Source: Inia geoffrensis
Taxonomy: Eukaryota; Chordata; Mammalia; Artiodactyla; Iniidae
DNA: 64,000 bases
Direction of reading: 5' to 3'
Assembly (NCBI GenBank): GCA_036417435.1
Contig: CM070899.1
Coordinates: forward strand, 70,686,501-70,750,500
Position 1 is the first letter of the stretch. Every line of letters begins with the position of its first letter. Below are positions 34,149 through 45,508 of the stretch, one piece after another. Below the pieces are notes generated by a model that was not told the origin of the DNA, made no database searches, and saw only the letters and a program-made list of their open reading frames with translations. The position numbers were made by a program, and so were the translations under genes.

Positions 34149-34159
34149 ATGTTCCATGA

Positions 34160-35240
34160 AATATTCGGTGCATATTTATGCCAAAATGTATTTTTAAATT
34201 AAAATTTATCTGGATTTATTTTTGTTTTTTAAATCTGGCAACCTGACACTTTGCCAATCTTGCATATTTACAAGCCTTGAAGAATGTAGAATTTAACCAT
34301 TTAGACTCATTTTCATCCATATGCATTTCTGGAATTATCAAAAATACAATTCCAAAATGATAATGGAATACTTAAACAAGCAGTAATGTTTTGAATGCTT
34401 ACTTGTAAGATTCTGTGTTTAAGCTATGTTGGTAAATATTCTGCCTTCATAGAAGATATACCGATGAAGCATTTGCAGATGATTATAACAGACCTAATGG
34501 ACTATTATTTTAATTTGATGTAAAATTGCATATAAAGAGGCAACTATTGCATGTGATTGATATAGATGTTCAAGAAATCTTTGATGAATGTCCACAGCAA
34601 AAGCTATTTAAATAAAAATAGCTGTCAGAAGCTAGGGGGGATATCTTACAGAGCAATCAAAGAGAAAGGATAAATAGACACTTCTCTGGCAGGAGCAGTG
34701 TAAGTATCAACAGAGAAATTCACAAGAGATAAGAATTTGGCCAGATTTATTTAGTATTTATATGTACTATCTGTTAGAGGAAGTGCACAATAAAATTCCC
34801 AACTTTCATTGAAATGCAAAGCTTATGAGGATGAACAGGGTATTTTCAGCATACTATGAAAGTAGCCAAAACATGTGGTAAATGAATTCCAGTGTTGGCT
34901 ATTTCAGTGCAATGCCTTGCATGAACACAAATGTAAACAGTACTTTTAGGTTGGTGCCCTCCAAACTACTCATTTTTCAAGGGTACTAGAGAGGGTTATT
35001 GCAATTCTCTGAAAAAATAATCAGACAACTATGCTACTGTGACCAGAAACATCCAATACAATTCTTAATAGCATAAGGCAAATTACAAAGAAAATTTAAA
35101 CTATTATCATACACTTATATTAATTCATAATACATTTATGTCTGGATTTTGATTCAAACCGATGCATCTAGATAAAGATTTAGTAAAATTGGAATTTGTT
35201 TAAGAAATTGGGGGTGATCCAAGAACAGAACATTGTTGTC
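34160..35240. other. Unassigned AT-rich DNA
   Basis: No gene, RNA or repeat was recognised between the SINE and the next L1. Confidence 0.5.
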
Positions 35241-35244
35241 ACAA

Positions 35245-37830
35245 ATGACAAGATTTTTTTCCTTTTTAAAGGCTAATATTCCATTCCATTTTCTTTATTC
35301 ATTTATCCTTTAGACATTTAAGATGCTTCCATGTCTTGGCTATTGTGAATCATGCTGTAATGAACATGGAAATTCAGATGTCTGTTCAAGATCTTGATTT
35401 CAATTCTTTTGGATATATACCTAAAAGAGGGATTTCTGGATCATATGATATATTTAATTTTTTTTTTTTTTTTGAGGAACTTTCATACTGTTTTCCATAG
35501 TGGCTGCACCAGTTTGCCTTCCCACCAGTAGTGTTCCCTTTAGTCCACATCCTTGCCAATACATGTTATCTTTTGGTTTTTGATAATAGCCATTCTAACA
35601 GGTATAAAGTACTATCTCCTTATGGTTTTGATTAGGATTTCCCTGATGATTAATGATATTTGGCACCTTTACAAATACCTACTGACCTTTTGTATGTCTT
35701 CTTTGGAGAAATGTCTATTTAAGTCCTCTGCCCATTTTTGTAATTGAGTTTTTTTTTTTTTTCTGTTGAGCTGTAGAAGTTCCCTATATATTTTGGATAA
35801 TAACCCTTTATCATATATATGGTTTGCAAATACTTTCTTCCGTTTTGTAGGTTGCCTTTTCATTTTGTTGATTATATCCTTTACTGTGCAAATGCGTTTT
35901 AGTTGAGGTAATCCCATTTGTCTGTTTTGTTTTTGTTGTCCATGCTTCTGGCATCGTATCCAAGAAATCGTTGCCAAAGCCAATTGCAGGAAGCTTTTTC
36001 TTTATGTTTTCTTCAAGGAATTTCATTGTTTCAGGCCTTACATTTAAGACTTTATTCAAGTTGATTTTTGTGTGTGGTATAAGAGTCCAATTTAATTCTT
36101 TTGCAAGTGGATATCCACTTTTCCCAACACTGTTTTTTGAGGAGATTATTCTTTCCCCATATGTATGTAGTCTTGGCACCATTGTCAAAATTCATTTAAC
36201 CATATATGTGGCGGTTTATTTATAAGTTCTCTGTTTTGTTTCATTGGTCTATATGTCTATTTGTATGCCATAATTGTACTATATTGATTACTGTAGCTTT
36301 GTAATATGTTTTGAAATCAGGGAGTGTGGTGTCTCCAACTTTGTTCTTCTTTCTCAAGATTGTTTTGGCTATTCAGGGTGCTTTGTGGTTCCATATACAT
36401 TTTAGGATTATTTTTTGTATTTCTGAGAAAAATACAATTGGGATTTTGATCAAGATTGTATTGAATCTGTAGACCACTATGGTTGGTGTGAACATTTTAA
36501 CAGTATTCAGTGGTGAGCATGAGATGTCTTTCAATTTATTTGTTTTAAAATTGATGAATGTTTTGTAGTTTTCAGGTATAAGTCTTTCACTTCCTTGATT
36601 AAGTTTATTCCTGAGAGTTTTATTCTTTATGATACTATTGTAAGTGAGATTATTTTCTTAATTTCCTTTCCAGATTGCTTTTTGTTAGTATATCAAAATG
36701 CAACTGATTTTTGTATGTCTATTTGTATACCACAATTTTACTGAGTTTATTTATTAGTTCTAACAGGGTTGTTTTGTATAATCTTTAGGCATTTATGCAT
36801 GTAACATCATGTTATCTGCAAACAGATAATTTTAACTCTTCCTTTGGATTTGGATGGCTTTACATAATTTTCTTGCTTAATTTCTCTGTCTAGGGTTTAT
36901 GGTACTGTATGTATAGAAGTAGTTAAGAGGAGGCATCCTTGTCCTGTTCCTGACCTTAGAGGAAAGGTTGCAGATTTTCACTGGTGAGTATGACACCTGT
37001 GGGCATGTTGTGTATGGTCTTTATTATGTTGAAGTAGTTTCCTTCTATTCCTGGTTTGTTAAGTGTTTTTAATCATGAATATTTAATTTTTTCAGTTGGT
37101 TTTTCTGCATCTATTGGTATGATCATATAAATTTTTATTTTCCATTCTGTTAATGTGGTGTTCTACATTGCTTGATTTTCACATGTTGGCTCACCTTACA
37201 TAACAGGGGAACATCCCAGAGACTTGATTATGGTGTATAATCCTTTTAATGTCTGGTTGAACTCAGTTTGCTAATATTTTAGCAATATTAAAGGATTGTT
37301 GAGGATTTTTGCATCTATATTCATCAGGAATATTTGCCTCTAGTTTTCTTGTAGTGTTCTTATCTGGCCTTGGTATTAGGGTAATACTAGTCTTATAAAA
37401 TGAGTTTGGAAGTGTTCCCTCCCCTTCAGTTTTTTTCGAAGAGTTCGAGAAGTATTGGCATTGTTCATCTTTAAATGCTTGGTAGAATTCACCTGTGAAG
37501 CCATCTTATCCTGGGATTTTCTTTTTCAGAAGGTTTTGTATACTGATTAAATTTCCTTACTAGTAAGTGGTATGTTAAGATTTTTTATTTTTTCATGATC
37601 CAGTCTTGGTTGATATTGTTTCTTGGAATTTGTCTGTTTCTTCTGTGTTGTCCAATTGTTGGTGTATAATCAATCTTAATTGTTTCCTATGATTTTTTTA
37701 TTTAATGTCTCCTATTTAATTTATGAAATTATTTGATTCTTCCCTTTTCTTAGTCTAGCTAAAGTTTTGTTAATTTTGTTGATATTTTCAAAAACAACTT
37801 CTAGTTTTGTTATTTTTCTGTTGTTTCTGT
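35245..37830 (-). mobile_element. Old L1 ORF2 remnant
   Basis: The plus strand is antisense L1 ORF2 in continuous order from the C-terminus (ggctattgtgaatcatgctgtaatgaac) to the reverse-transcriptase and inter-domain part (ttcacctgtgaagccatcttatcctggg). Minus-strand frames preserve fragments such as [13 protein letters not shown] and VRPETMKFLEEN. Many stops, indels and a lost 5' half show it is far older than the L1 at 18045-25628. No ORF1 or 5' UTR follows in register. Confidence 0.85.
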
Positions 37831-37834
37831 GATT

Positions 37835-38222
37835 TATGAGTAGAATGGCTGCTGGAGTATGCAGGCATTCCAGCTGGTAAGGTTCACAGGTAGGCTGGCA
37901 GGGTTGACAGTCTGGTATTTGAGATCCACACAACAGTTCCTGTGAACTCTTACTTATTTTTTTTTGGTCTTGGCTGCCCCAGATGAACTAGCCATGCCAA
38001 TTCCCTCAGCATTCTGGATGGGGTGAGACAGAAGTGGACCTCTCAGGCAACGCACTAAAAAACTGGGGAAGTTTGATGTTCACTTCACTCTCTTTCCCTT
38101 GCAGAAGTAATCACTGGCCCAAAGGGTCTCTCTTGGTACTGTGTTGTGCTGGCTTGGGAGAGGCTTGATATGAGTAAAGTGGAACTGTTTTTAACACTTT
38201 TCCAAGTTAACCACTTTTTAAA
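37835..38222. other. Unassigned stretch between L1 remnants
   Basis: A less AT-rich stretch without open frames. It may be part of a decayed retroelement, since L1 material lies on both sides, but I recognise no specific family. Confidence 0.35.
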
Positions 38223-38224
38223 AT

Positions 38225-38500
38225 TTGTGGTTTGTTATTGTTTGTTTGTTTTATTGAAGTATAGTTGATTTACAATATTGTGTTAGTTTCAGGCATACAG
38301 CAAAATGATTCGGTTACATATGTATATATGTATATTCTTTTTTCCATGATAGTTTATTACAAGATATTGAGTATGCATACTACCGTATATAAAACAGATA
38401 AACAACAAGGATTTACTGTATAACACAGGGAACTATAGTCAATATCTTTTATGGAGTTTGTGTTCTACCAATATGTTGGAACTTCTCAACTGTACTCCAG
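38225..38500 (-). mobile_element. L1 3' UTR fragment
   Basis: ttttattgaagtatagttgatttacaatattgtgttagtttcaggcatacagc is the antisense 3' end of a cetartiodactyl L1 lineage, continuing to ataacacagggaactatagtcaatat. There is no ORF2 attached, so this is a separate short insertion from the older L1 upstream. Confidence 0.8.
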
Positions 38501-38639
38501 TGCTCTCTTAAAGGTGTTTTCAACTATGGGTGGTTGGTAAATTGGGTTTCTGAGTGTGGATGGGTGGTGAGACCTCTTTTTCCATCATTTTACTGATTTC
38601 ACTCCTTACCCCTTTTCAGCTGGGTTGCATTGATGCTTA

Positions 38640-40420
38640 ATATATATTAGTGTTAATCTTTGCCAAGTATATATGTTCTCTTAAATTTACCATTTTTGTT
38701 AATGATTCATTTATTTCTTTTGTTGTATTGAAGTTTTGGATTTATTAAAATCAAATTCATCAAACTATTATCATTTTTTTCTTTTTGCTCCTTGTGTCCT
38801 TTTGAAATCTTTTACTCTCCTATCAGCCTATAAATTGGTTCTAATTTCTTTAATAAGTATAAAAGTTTAGGCCTTCATTCACTTGGGTTTAATCTTTGTG
38901 AACTGTGTATGGTAGACTACCCTACATAATGTACACAACAGGATTGTTAAGTCTTTCTAGTAAATTATGTCATTTATTATTGTTGATTTTTAATCCTAAA
39001 ACTGCTTTTGTACCTTAAGTCTGCATTATCAACTGTGAATGTACTTGCAACTATTTTTTTTTACTTAGTGTTTGCTTCATACATCTCTTATATAACATAT
39101 AACTGGATTCTTCCCCTCACAAATCTTTATTTCTGTCTTTAGGCTCTAGGGATAACTTTTCTAAATAATAATTTAATCAGGAAATATGAGTCCTTAAGAA
39201 ATGAGCTTATTAGCCATTTGCATTTTTTTGTGATTATAGATATATTTGCGTTTATTTTATTCTTTTCTTTCTTTGTAGTTTCTTTTTTTTAAATGAATTG
39301 ATCAAGTTTTCTTTATTTCCCACTTTTTTCCTCTGTTAGTTTTGAATATATGTATTATATTGGTACTTAAACTGTTAATAATTTTAACTCAAACTGACTG
39401 AAAATAAGTTGATAATCTTATCTCCCAAATGATCTAAAGATATTAGAATTTGTAATTCCAGTCTCCTCTCATACCATCATCATAATCCTATCTGTTATTA
39501 TTTTACAGTATTTTATTTCCAATTTGTTTTCAAACTATTCAAGACATTGTTATCATTTTATAAAACTGACTTTTAGTTAGGTCAACTCACATATTTACTG
39601 ATCTATTCAGTCAGCATTTTTTTTTGGTCTTATTTGTTCCTTCTGAGTTGAAATTCCTTCTTACTGAAGTTTATCCTTTAGTAATTTTTCTAGTGAGGTT
39701 TTGTTAGTGGCAAATTCTTTCTCCTTCTTATTGTCTAAATATGTCTTTCATTTGCTCTCCCTATTGAATCATTGTTTACCTGAACTTAGAATTTGGGTCA
39801 ACAATCATTTTCTATCATTACTTTGCTATTATTATTCCATTACCTTCTGGCTTCTGCTTTTGCTGGTGAGAAGTTGTTTCTTTTTTGCGGGGGGGTGGTG
39901 GGTAAGTTTATTTTTTTATTTTTAAGATGCAGTGTTTTAACTCCAGGTCCCATAAGATATTCTTTTTTTGGCTTATATTTTAAAGATTCAGTCTGATCAT
40001 CTAATCATGGATTTATTCTAAATATTCTGCTTCAGATGAATTGTAAATCCTAAATATGAAAACTTTCTGCTTGTTCTGAAATATTACCCTTTTATTTGTT
40101 TTTTCCTTTGCCACACACATTAGACAAATGTTGGGTCACCTTTCTCTATTCTTTATGCTCCTTACTCTCCTTTCCTTAGCATGTCCTTCTTTATACAGTT
40201 GTGTTGCATTTGGGATAATTTTTCGCATCTTTCTTTAGTTTATGAGTTTTCTTCTTAGCTGTCTAATATATAATCCATTTATTGGATTTTTAATTTCTGT
40301 GATTATATTTTCTTTGTAGAAGTCTGAATTATTTGTTTCTATATATGCATCTTTTTAATAATTTGATAATGTTTTCAATTCTTCTCTGTATTTAATCATT
40401 TCATGCAAAACAGATAACTT
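38640..40420 (-). mobile_element. Old L1M/HAL1-like remnant
   Basis: The plus strand carries phrases of antisense ancient L1/HAL1 ORF1 and its flank: tcctctgttagttttgaatatatgt, ccttctgagttgaaattccttctt, tagtgaggttttgttagtggcaaattc, tgggtcaacaatcattttct, ttattccattaccttctggcttct and gatgagaagtt-like wording. The order is consistent over more than 1 kb. The short plus-strand frames at 39701-39996 are inside it and are not genes. Subfamily and ends are uncertain. Confidence 0.55.
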
Positions 40421-40972
40421 ATTATCTGATGTACATGGTGGTTTAATGTGATATTATTTGTATCTTAGAACCTTACTCAAGGCTAGCAGTTTCATTGTGT
40501 ATTTGAGATTATACATGGCATCATCTTCAATGAGGATTGAAGTGAGAATATTGGGCAGCTGGTGGGGAGGGTTTTTCCTTCCACAATAGTTATGCATTTG
40601 CTTTTTAAAAAATACCTTAAAATTTTCAATGGTTTGTGTCTAAAATTTTTGGTAATTTCTTTGCCTGGCGGGTCACAGACCATGTAGTGTTGAAAGTTTT
40701 AACCCCAGATCTGCTGTGGTCAGGCATGTAGTTTCAAAACCTCAGAGAAAATATATCAGAGCACAGCCAAAACAGACCACCTTCTTTGTCATCCCATTTT
40801 ACCAGAGTACAGGTATTTTCCTTTTTCAGTCTTTCACTAGAGTTGCACCCCCTTGAGATACCTAGCTTTATATGAGAATCTCAGTCCCAGTTTCTTACCT
40901 TAACTTGCCTCAAGACTTCATCTTCTATCCACATCTTGGCATTGAAACATAAGCCTCTGGGTTACTTGGGCT

Positions 40973-41160
40973 AGTGATTCTCAAGCACATTTGGTACCAT
41001 CCTCTAAGCAAGTTTTGGTTGTCACAATGACAGAGGTCATGCAGGTATTTTGAAGTTGGGAAACAAGGATGCTAATCATCCTAAATTCCTATGACACAGA
41101 ATCACATAATGAAGAATTGGCCTGCCCTAAGTACCAGTAACTTCTCATTGAGGAATATTG
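40973..41160 (+). mobile_element. MER20-type hAT DNA transposon
   Basis: agtgattctcaagcacatttgg, ttttggttgtcacaatgac, ggatgctaatcatcctaa and gacacag with a caaagaatta-like step follow the MER20 order. Terminal inverted repeats are decayed. Confidence 0.6.
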
Positions 41161-41164
41161 ACCT

Positions 41165-43060
41165 TGACCAGGATAATCACCCTGTCACCTCAGGCAGTTA
41201 CCACCTTCACTTTTAGTTCTGTGTTCATTTCTGATCTTTAGTAATATGCAGTAATATTCCTTACTTTTCTATAAGCTCATCTAGTCATATAGAAAAAAAT
41301 TTATAGTGTAATACTTATCATTATACAACTTGAGGTTTTTTTCAACTTGTTTAATCAGTTATATTACCAAAATCAGATTTCCGAATGTATGTATTCATTC
41401 ACATATATAGTGTGCATATATATCTGTTAACCTACATGTCTAGCCATTTATATGTCATATTATCTTTCTATTTTTCTGTATTTAAATATGAATTGAAAAA
41501 TACTTATGCTTATATTGACTTCATGCTAATAATTATTATATATGAGTTGTAACTTTTGATGTGATTTCTTTGAGAATTTTGGAATTATTTACAATGCTTA
41601 AATTCTTCATAATATCATTCTTTTTTCTTTGCTGAATGAATGTACTGATTATAATTGAAGACAATAAAATCAGGAAAAGTTATGGTGAATATGACTGTTT
41701 CTAAAATCTCAGAACCCTAACATTAAAGATAGAGAGAAGTGTAGCCTCTCCTTTGGAAATAGACGACAAAAGCAGAGTAGCTCTATCTTTAACCCAAAAG
41801 ACAGTCATCAAATTTGCCCACCCAAACACTATTCACATTCATTTTTTTCCTTGCCTTCCTCTCTAGATAGGCCAGGAAACTGAAATTTCAATTTTCTATA
41901 TCTCACAACTAGGGGTCTCATTTGATCTACTTCTGGCCATTGAGATTTATGTGGAAGAGTACCTGCTGGGATTGAGGGAAGTGTACAGAAGTCTGTATTT
42001 AGAAGCTAAAAATTACCAGGCTTCAGGCTGTGCCTTGATGATCAGTTTGACTGTGTTTACATTTTAAATGGATTGACCAAAAGCATAAGGGCTACAAGTT
42101 GGCTATATTTCTGACAGCAGAATTTTTAAAGAAACTCTGGCCCTGACCAGCTACAGCCTCTGTTTATTCAATCCCTAATACAAACACTGTATCTCTTAAG
42201 ATGGATGAAAAACACTGGACCTCTTAAAATGGATGGAGATGAAGGAAAAGGCTGCTATAGCCACGCAGGTTGCAAGAAGAATATCCCCATTCCCTTTGTC
42301 CAAGGTGTTACCTTGAAGGATAATGAAAAAAGATTTTTTGTATGGTCTCGAGGGGTAGGGCCTCATTTACCCTTTGACTCTTCTGTGTTTTTCCTTCCTG
42401 TGATTAAGATATGATGTTTGGTTAGGCAGTAGTCCTGCTGTGAATTTTAGGTACTTAATGCAAAGACAGCATTATGATCTCTTGATGCCAGTATTGAGCC
42501 ACTGAACCAATGCTAGTCTTTCTATCTCTTGACTATTCAGGTATTCTATTACATGCAGATATAAGTATTCCTCACTAAAACATCCATAATGGAGAGTTTG
42601 TTTTTTTTTAATCTTAACTCCTTTAGGAGCTTAGAGCATGAAGATAGAAATTGTTCTTGGGTTTCCAAGACCTATGTTCAGTGTTCACTTAATGTTTGAC
42701 CTGGACAATTATTGAATAGTGATTGAGTACGCTTCTGTCTCCTTTGTCCTTTCTTTTCTTCCTCCTTTGTGCATTTCTTAATCAGTTGAAATATTCATTT
42801 AATGATCACCTGTTACCATCCATTACATTAAAATGGTATCTTATAAAGGCATTTTTCTTTATCATACCTAGCTCAGATTTGCTGTGCGGATATACATTTA
42901 TAAAATAATGTATTCAGTTACTTTGCACTCACTTTTGTGTTCAAACTTTAGTCATAATTTATTTTTGTTGTTAGAGTTTCAAGATTACACTATATTTAGT
43001 ATCCTTCTTTAATGTATGCATAAAAATGAATGATACTCTGAAAATATCACATATTCCAAC
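41165..43060. other. Unassigned DNA
   Basis: No gene recognised. A block at about 41870-42190 is more GC-balanced and repeat-like but could not be named. Small frames at 42205-42414 and 42723-42908 have no supporting motif. Confidence 0.45.
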
Positions 43061-43064
43061 TTCA

Positions 43065-43165
43065 GTACTTATTGAATGCTGCTTACGTGCTAGAAATGAT
43101 AGAGACATTTTGCATGCACATTATTTAATCTATGCAATAATCTGAAGGCTGATATCATTTCTCTT
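43065..43165 (-). mobile_element. MIR fragment, antisense
   Basis: acttattgaatgctgcttacgtgctag, followed by catgcacattatttaatct and a gatatcatttc step, fits the antisense MIR core. Short and diverged; an L2 end has partly similar wording. Confidence 0.5.
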
Positions 43166-43229
43166 GTATGTATAAAGAAAATATTAAATAAAATTCAGGA
43201 AAATGTGCCTTAATATTCTATTCAGTATT

Positions 43230-43500
43230 ATTGTCAGTGCGCTAATCACTATGAGGACAAGAAAAGATTTTGTTCCTGCTCCATGGCCTTGTAGTTTAAA
43301 AGGGAAATTCATAGGCAACGTGGGAGGTGCTGTGGAATCCCAGAGGAGGAGGACATGATTAAATCTATTCAGGGGAGACTTAGGAAAGGCTTTTCAATGG
43401 AGGTGATATTGGAGCTGAGTTTTAAAGATTGTGTTACAGTTTTACCAGAGAGAGGAAGAACAGGTATTCTCTACAGGAAGAAGGCCATTCACATGCATGG
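43230..43500 (-). mobile_element. L2 LINE fragment, antisense
   Basis: gttcctgctccatggccttgtag, then aggtgatattggagctgagtttta and aggaagaaggccattcacatgcat, follow the antisense L2 3' region. The 60-codon frame at 43355-43537 lies in it and is incidental. Confidence 0.65.
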
Positions 43501-43504
43501 CATA

Positions 43505-44873
43505 TTCAGTGAATTGTTAGGTTTTCTGTGTAAGTAGCGCACTAGCTCTGGTTATCATTACAATCATTTGTTCTGCCCATAATTACCAGGATGACTATTG
43601 TTCGATAATTCACCTTCTGCCTGTTGATTGGAGTTTCCTCTCTTGACTTCTCTTAAAAGTGGATAGAGGAAGCCTAAGTCCAAAGAAAAACCCTGAACTT
43701 TGAATATTTGTGTGGAAGTCATTGAACATTCCCAGTAGGACTTTAAATAGAAGTGAGATTATTTTCACAGAAAAATAATCAGTACAATATTCAGCATTCA
43801 TAAAATTTGAGTTGCTTGACCAGTTTTCACACTATCTCAGTATAAATTAATCAAGTTTAATCTTATGGATCAATTCTTGAGTAAGAATTTAAACTAAGAA
43901 CAATTTCACATGATTTTCCCTTTTTGTTATCCTAAACTACATTTCCAAGGTATGAAGCATATGTTGTAAGGAATGATTATTGATACATTTCTAACCTAAT
44001 ATTGTGTTCAATCTTTGATCTTCAAGTTTGAAATATTGAATATATCATTAAAGTAATATGTTTAAAAAATAAATATTAACATTGTTGTTGGAAATAGCAT
44101 TAAAGATTCATATGGCATCCTTTAATTTCCTTTTTGTTTAACATAATGATATGAATTGACAGAAAGATTAGTGTTTTCTTGAAAAGACATAGTTTTAGTT
44201 ATATTTCTCCTGTCCACACTGTTACAAAATATCTATGTTGTGAAAAGCAAAGTTTTACCTACAAGCTAATGCAAATTGAAGAAGGGTTCTCTTAGGTCTT
44301 ACCTGAAGTGAGGAGAGAAAAAAAATCTAAACATTATTATTCTGAATGAAAAATGGTAGGCAGAAATATGTAGTCAAGTATTTAGGAAAGGAATTTGAAT
44401 AGTTGCTCTGCTTAAGTTCGGAGCAAGTATCTGTTTCTGTAATTTTCATTTTGGAATCAAGCTATTATCAAGTTAATTCTTTACAGGCAATTTTAAAACT
44501 TAAGTAATCTCTTAAAAAATTATTCAACTATAATAGGTAGTTGAATTTACTAAAAATTTACTAGCACTAGATTTGGCCTCACATTAGCAGTAAGCACATA
44601 GGGTAAGATGATCCGTACATGTTAAAAAACATATTACGTTCTCTAAAGCTAGTACGTTATGGGGAGAAAATGCTGATATGAATAAAGGGAGAGAGAAGGG
44701 AAACCAAGAACAAACCATAAGAAATTACAGTGTAAGAAGAATTTAACATACAACTTTCACTGAAATAGACATATGACTTTATAAAAGCCAGCAAACTCAG
44801 AAGTTACGTGTAATTTAAAATTCCTCTTTTTATTTGTTCAAGGTGTTGAGACTCAATTGAATTGCATTTTGGT
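43505..44873. other. Unassigned AT-rich DNA
   Basis: No gene, RNA or repeat recognised up to the L1 target-site duplication. Confidence 0.5.
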
Positions 44874-44890
44874 CATTTCTATTGGATTTT
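44874..44890. repeat. Left 17-bp target-site duplication of truncated L1
   Basis: CATTTCTATTGGATTTT matches 48567-48583 with a single T/C difference, and the two copies enclose the L1. Confidence 0.9.
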
Positions 44891-45285
44891 TTTTGTATTT
44901 ACTTATTTTAAATTTTTAATTTTTATTGGAGTATAGTTGCTTTACAATATTGTGTTAGTTTATACTGTACAGCAAAGTGAATCAGCTATACGTATACATA
45001 TACCCCCACTCTTTTGGATTTCCTTCTCATTTAGGTCGCCACAGAGTACTGTGTAGAGTTCCCTGTGCTATACAGTAGGTTCTCATTAGTTATCTATTTT
45101 ATACATAGCATCAAAAGTGTATATATGTCAATTCCAATCTCCCAATTCATCCCACCCCCCTTTCCCCCTTAGTATCCATACGTTCTCCACATCTGTGTCT
45201 CTATTTCTGCTTTGTAAATAAGATTGTCTATAACAATTTTTTTCAGATTCCACATATATGCATTAATATTTGTTTTTCTCTTTTT

Positions 45286-45508
45286 TTTTTTCTTTTCTTT
45301 TTTTTTTTTTTTTTTTCAGTATGTGGGCCTCTCACTGTTGCGGCCTCTCCCATTTGCGGAGCACAGGCTCTGGATGCGCAGGCTCAGCGGCCATGGCTCA
45401 CGGGCCCAGCTGCTCCGCAGCATGTGGGATCTTCCCGGACCAGGGCACGAACCCGCGTCCCCTGCATCGGCAGGTGGACTCTCAACTACTGCACCACCAG
45501 GGAAGCCC
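45286..45508 (-). mobile_element. CHR-type SINE nested in truncated L1
   Basis: A T-rich tail (45286-45317), then cagtatgtgggcctctcac through to accaccagggaagccc. The 15-bp direct repeats tgtttttctcttttt at 45271-45285 and 45509-45523 are identical and are L1 3' UTR sequence, so the SINE inserted into the L1 after the L1 landed. The body is complete at the 5' end. Confidence 0.93.
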
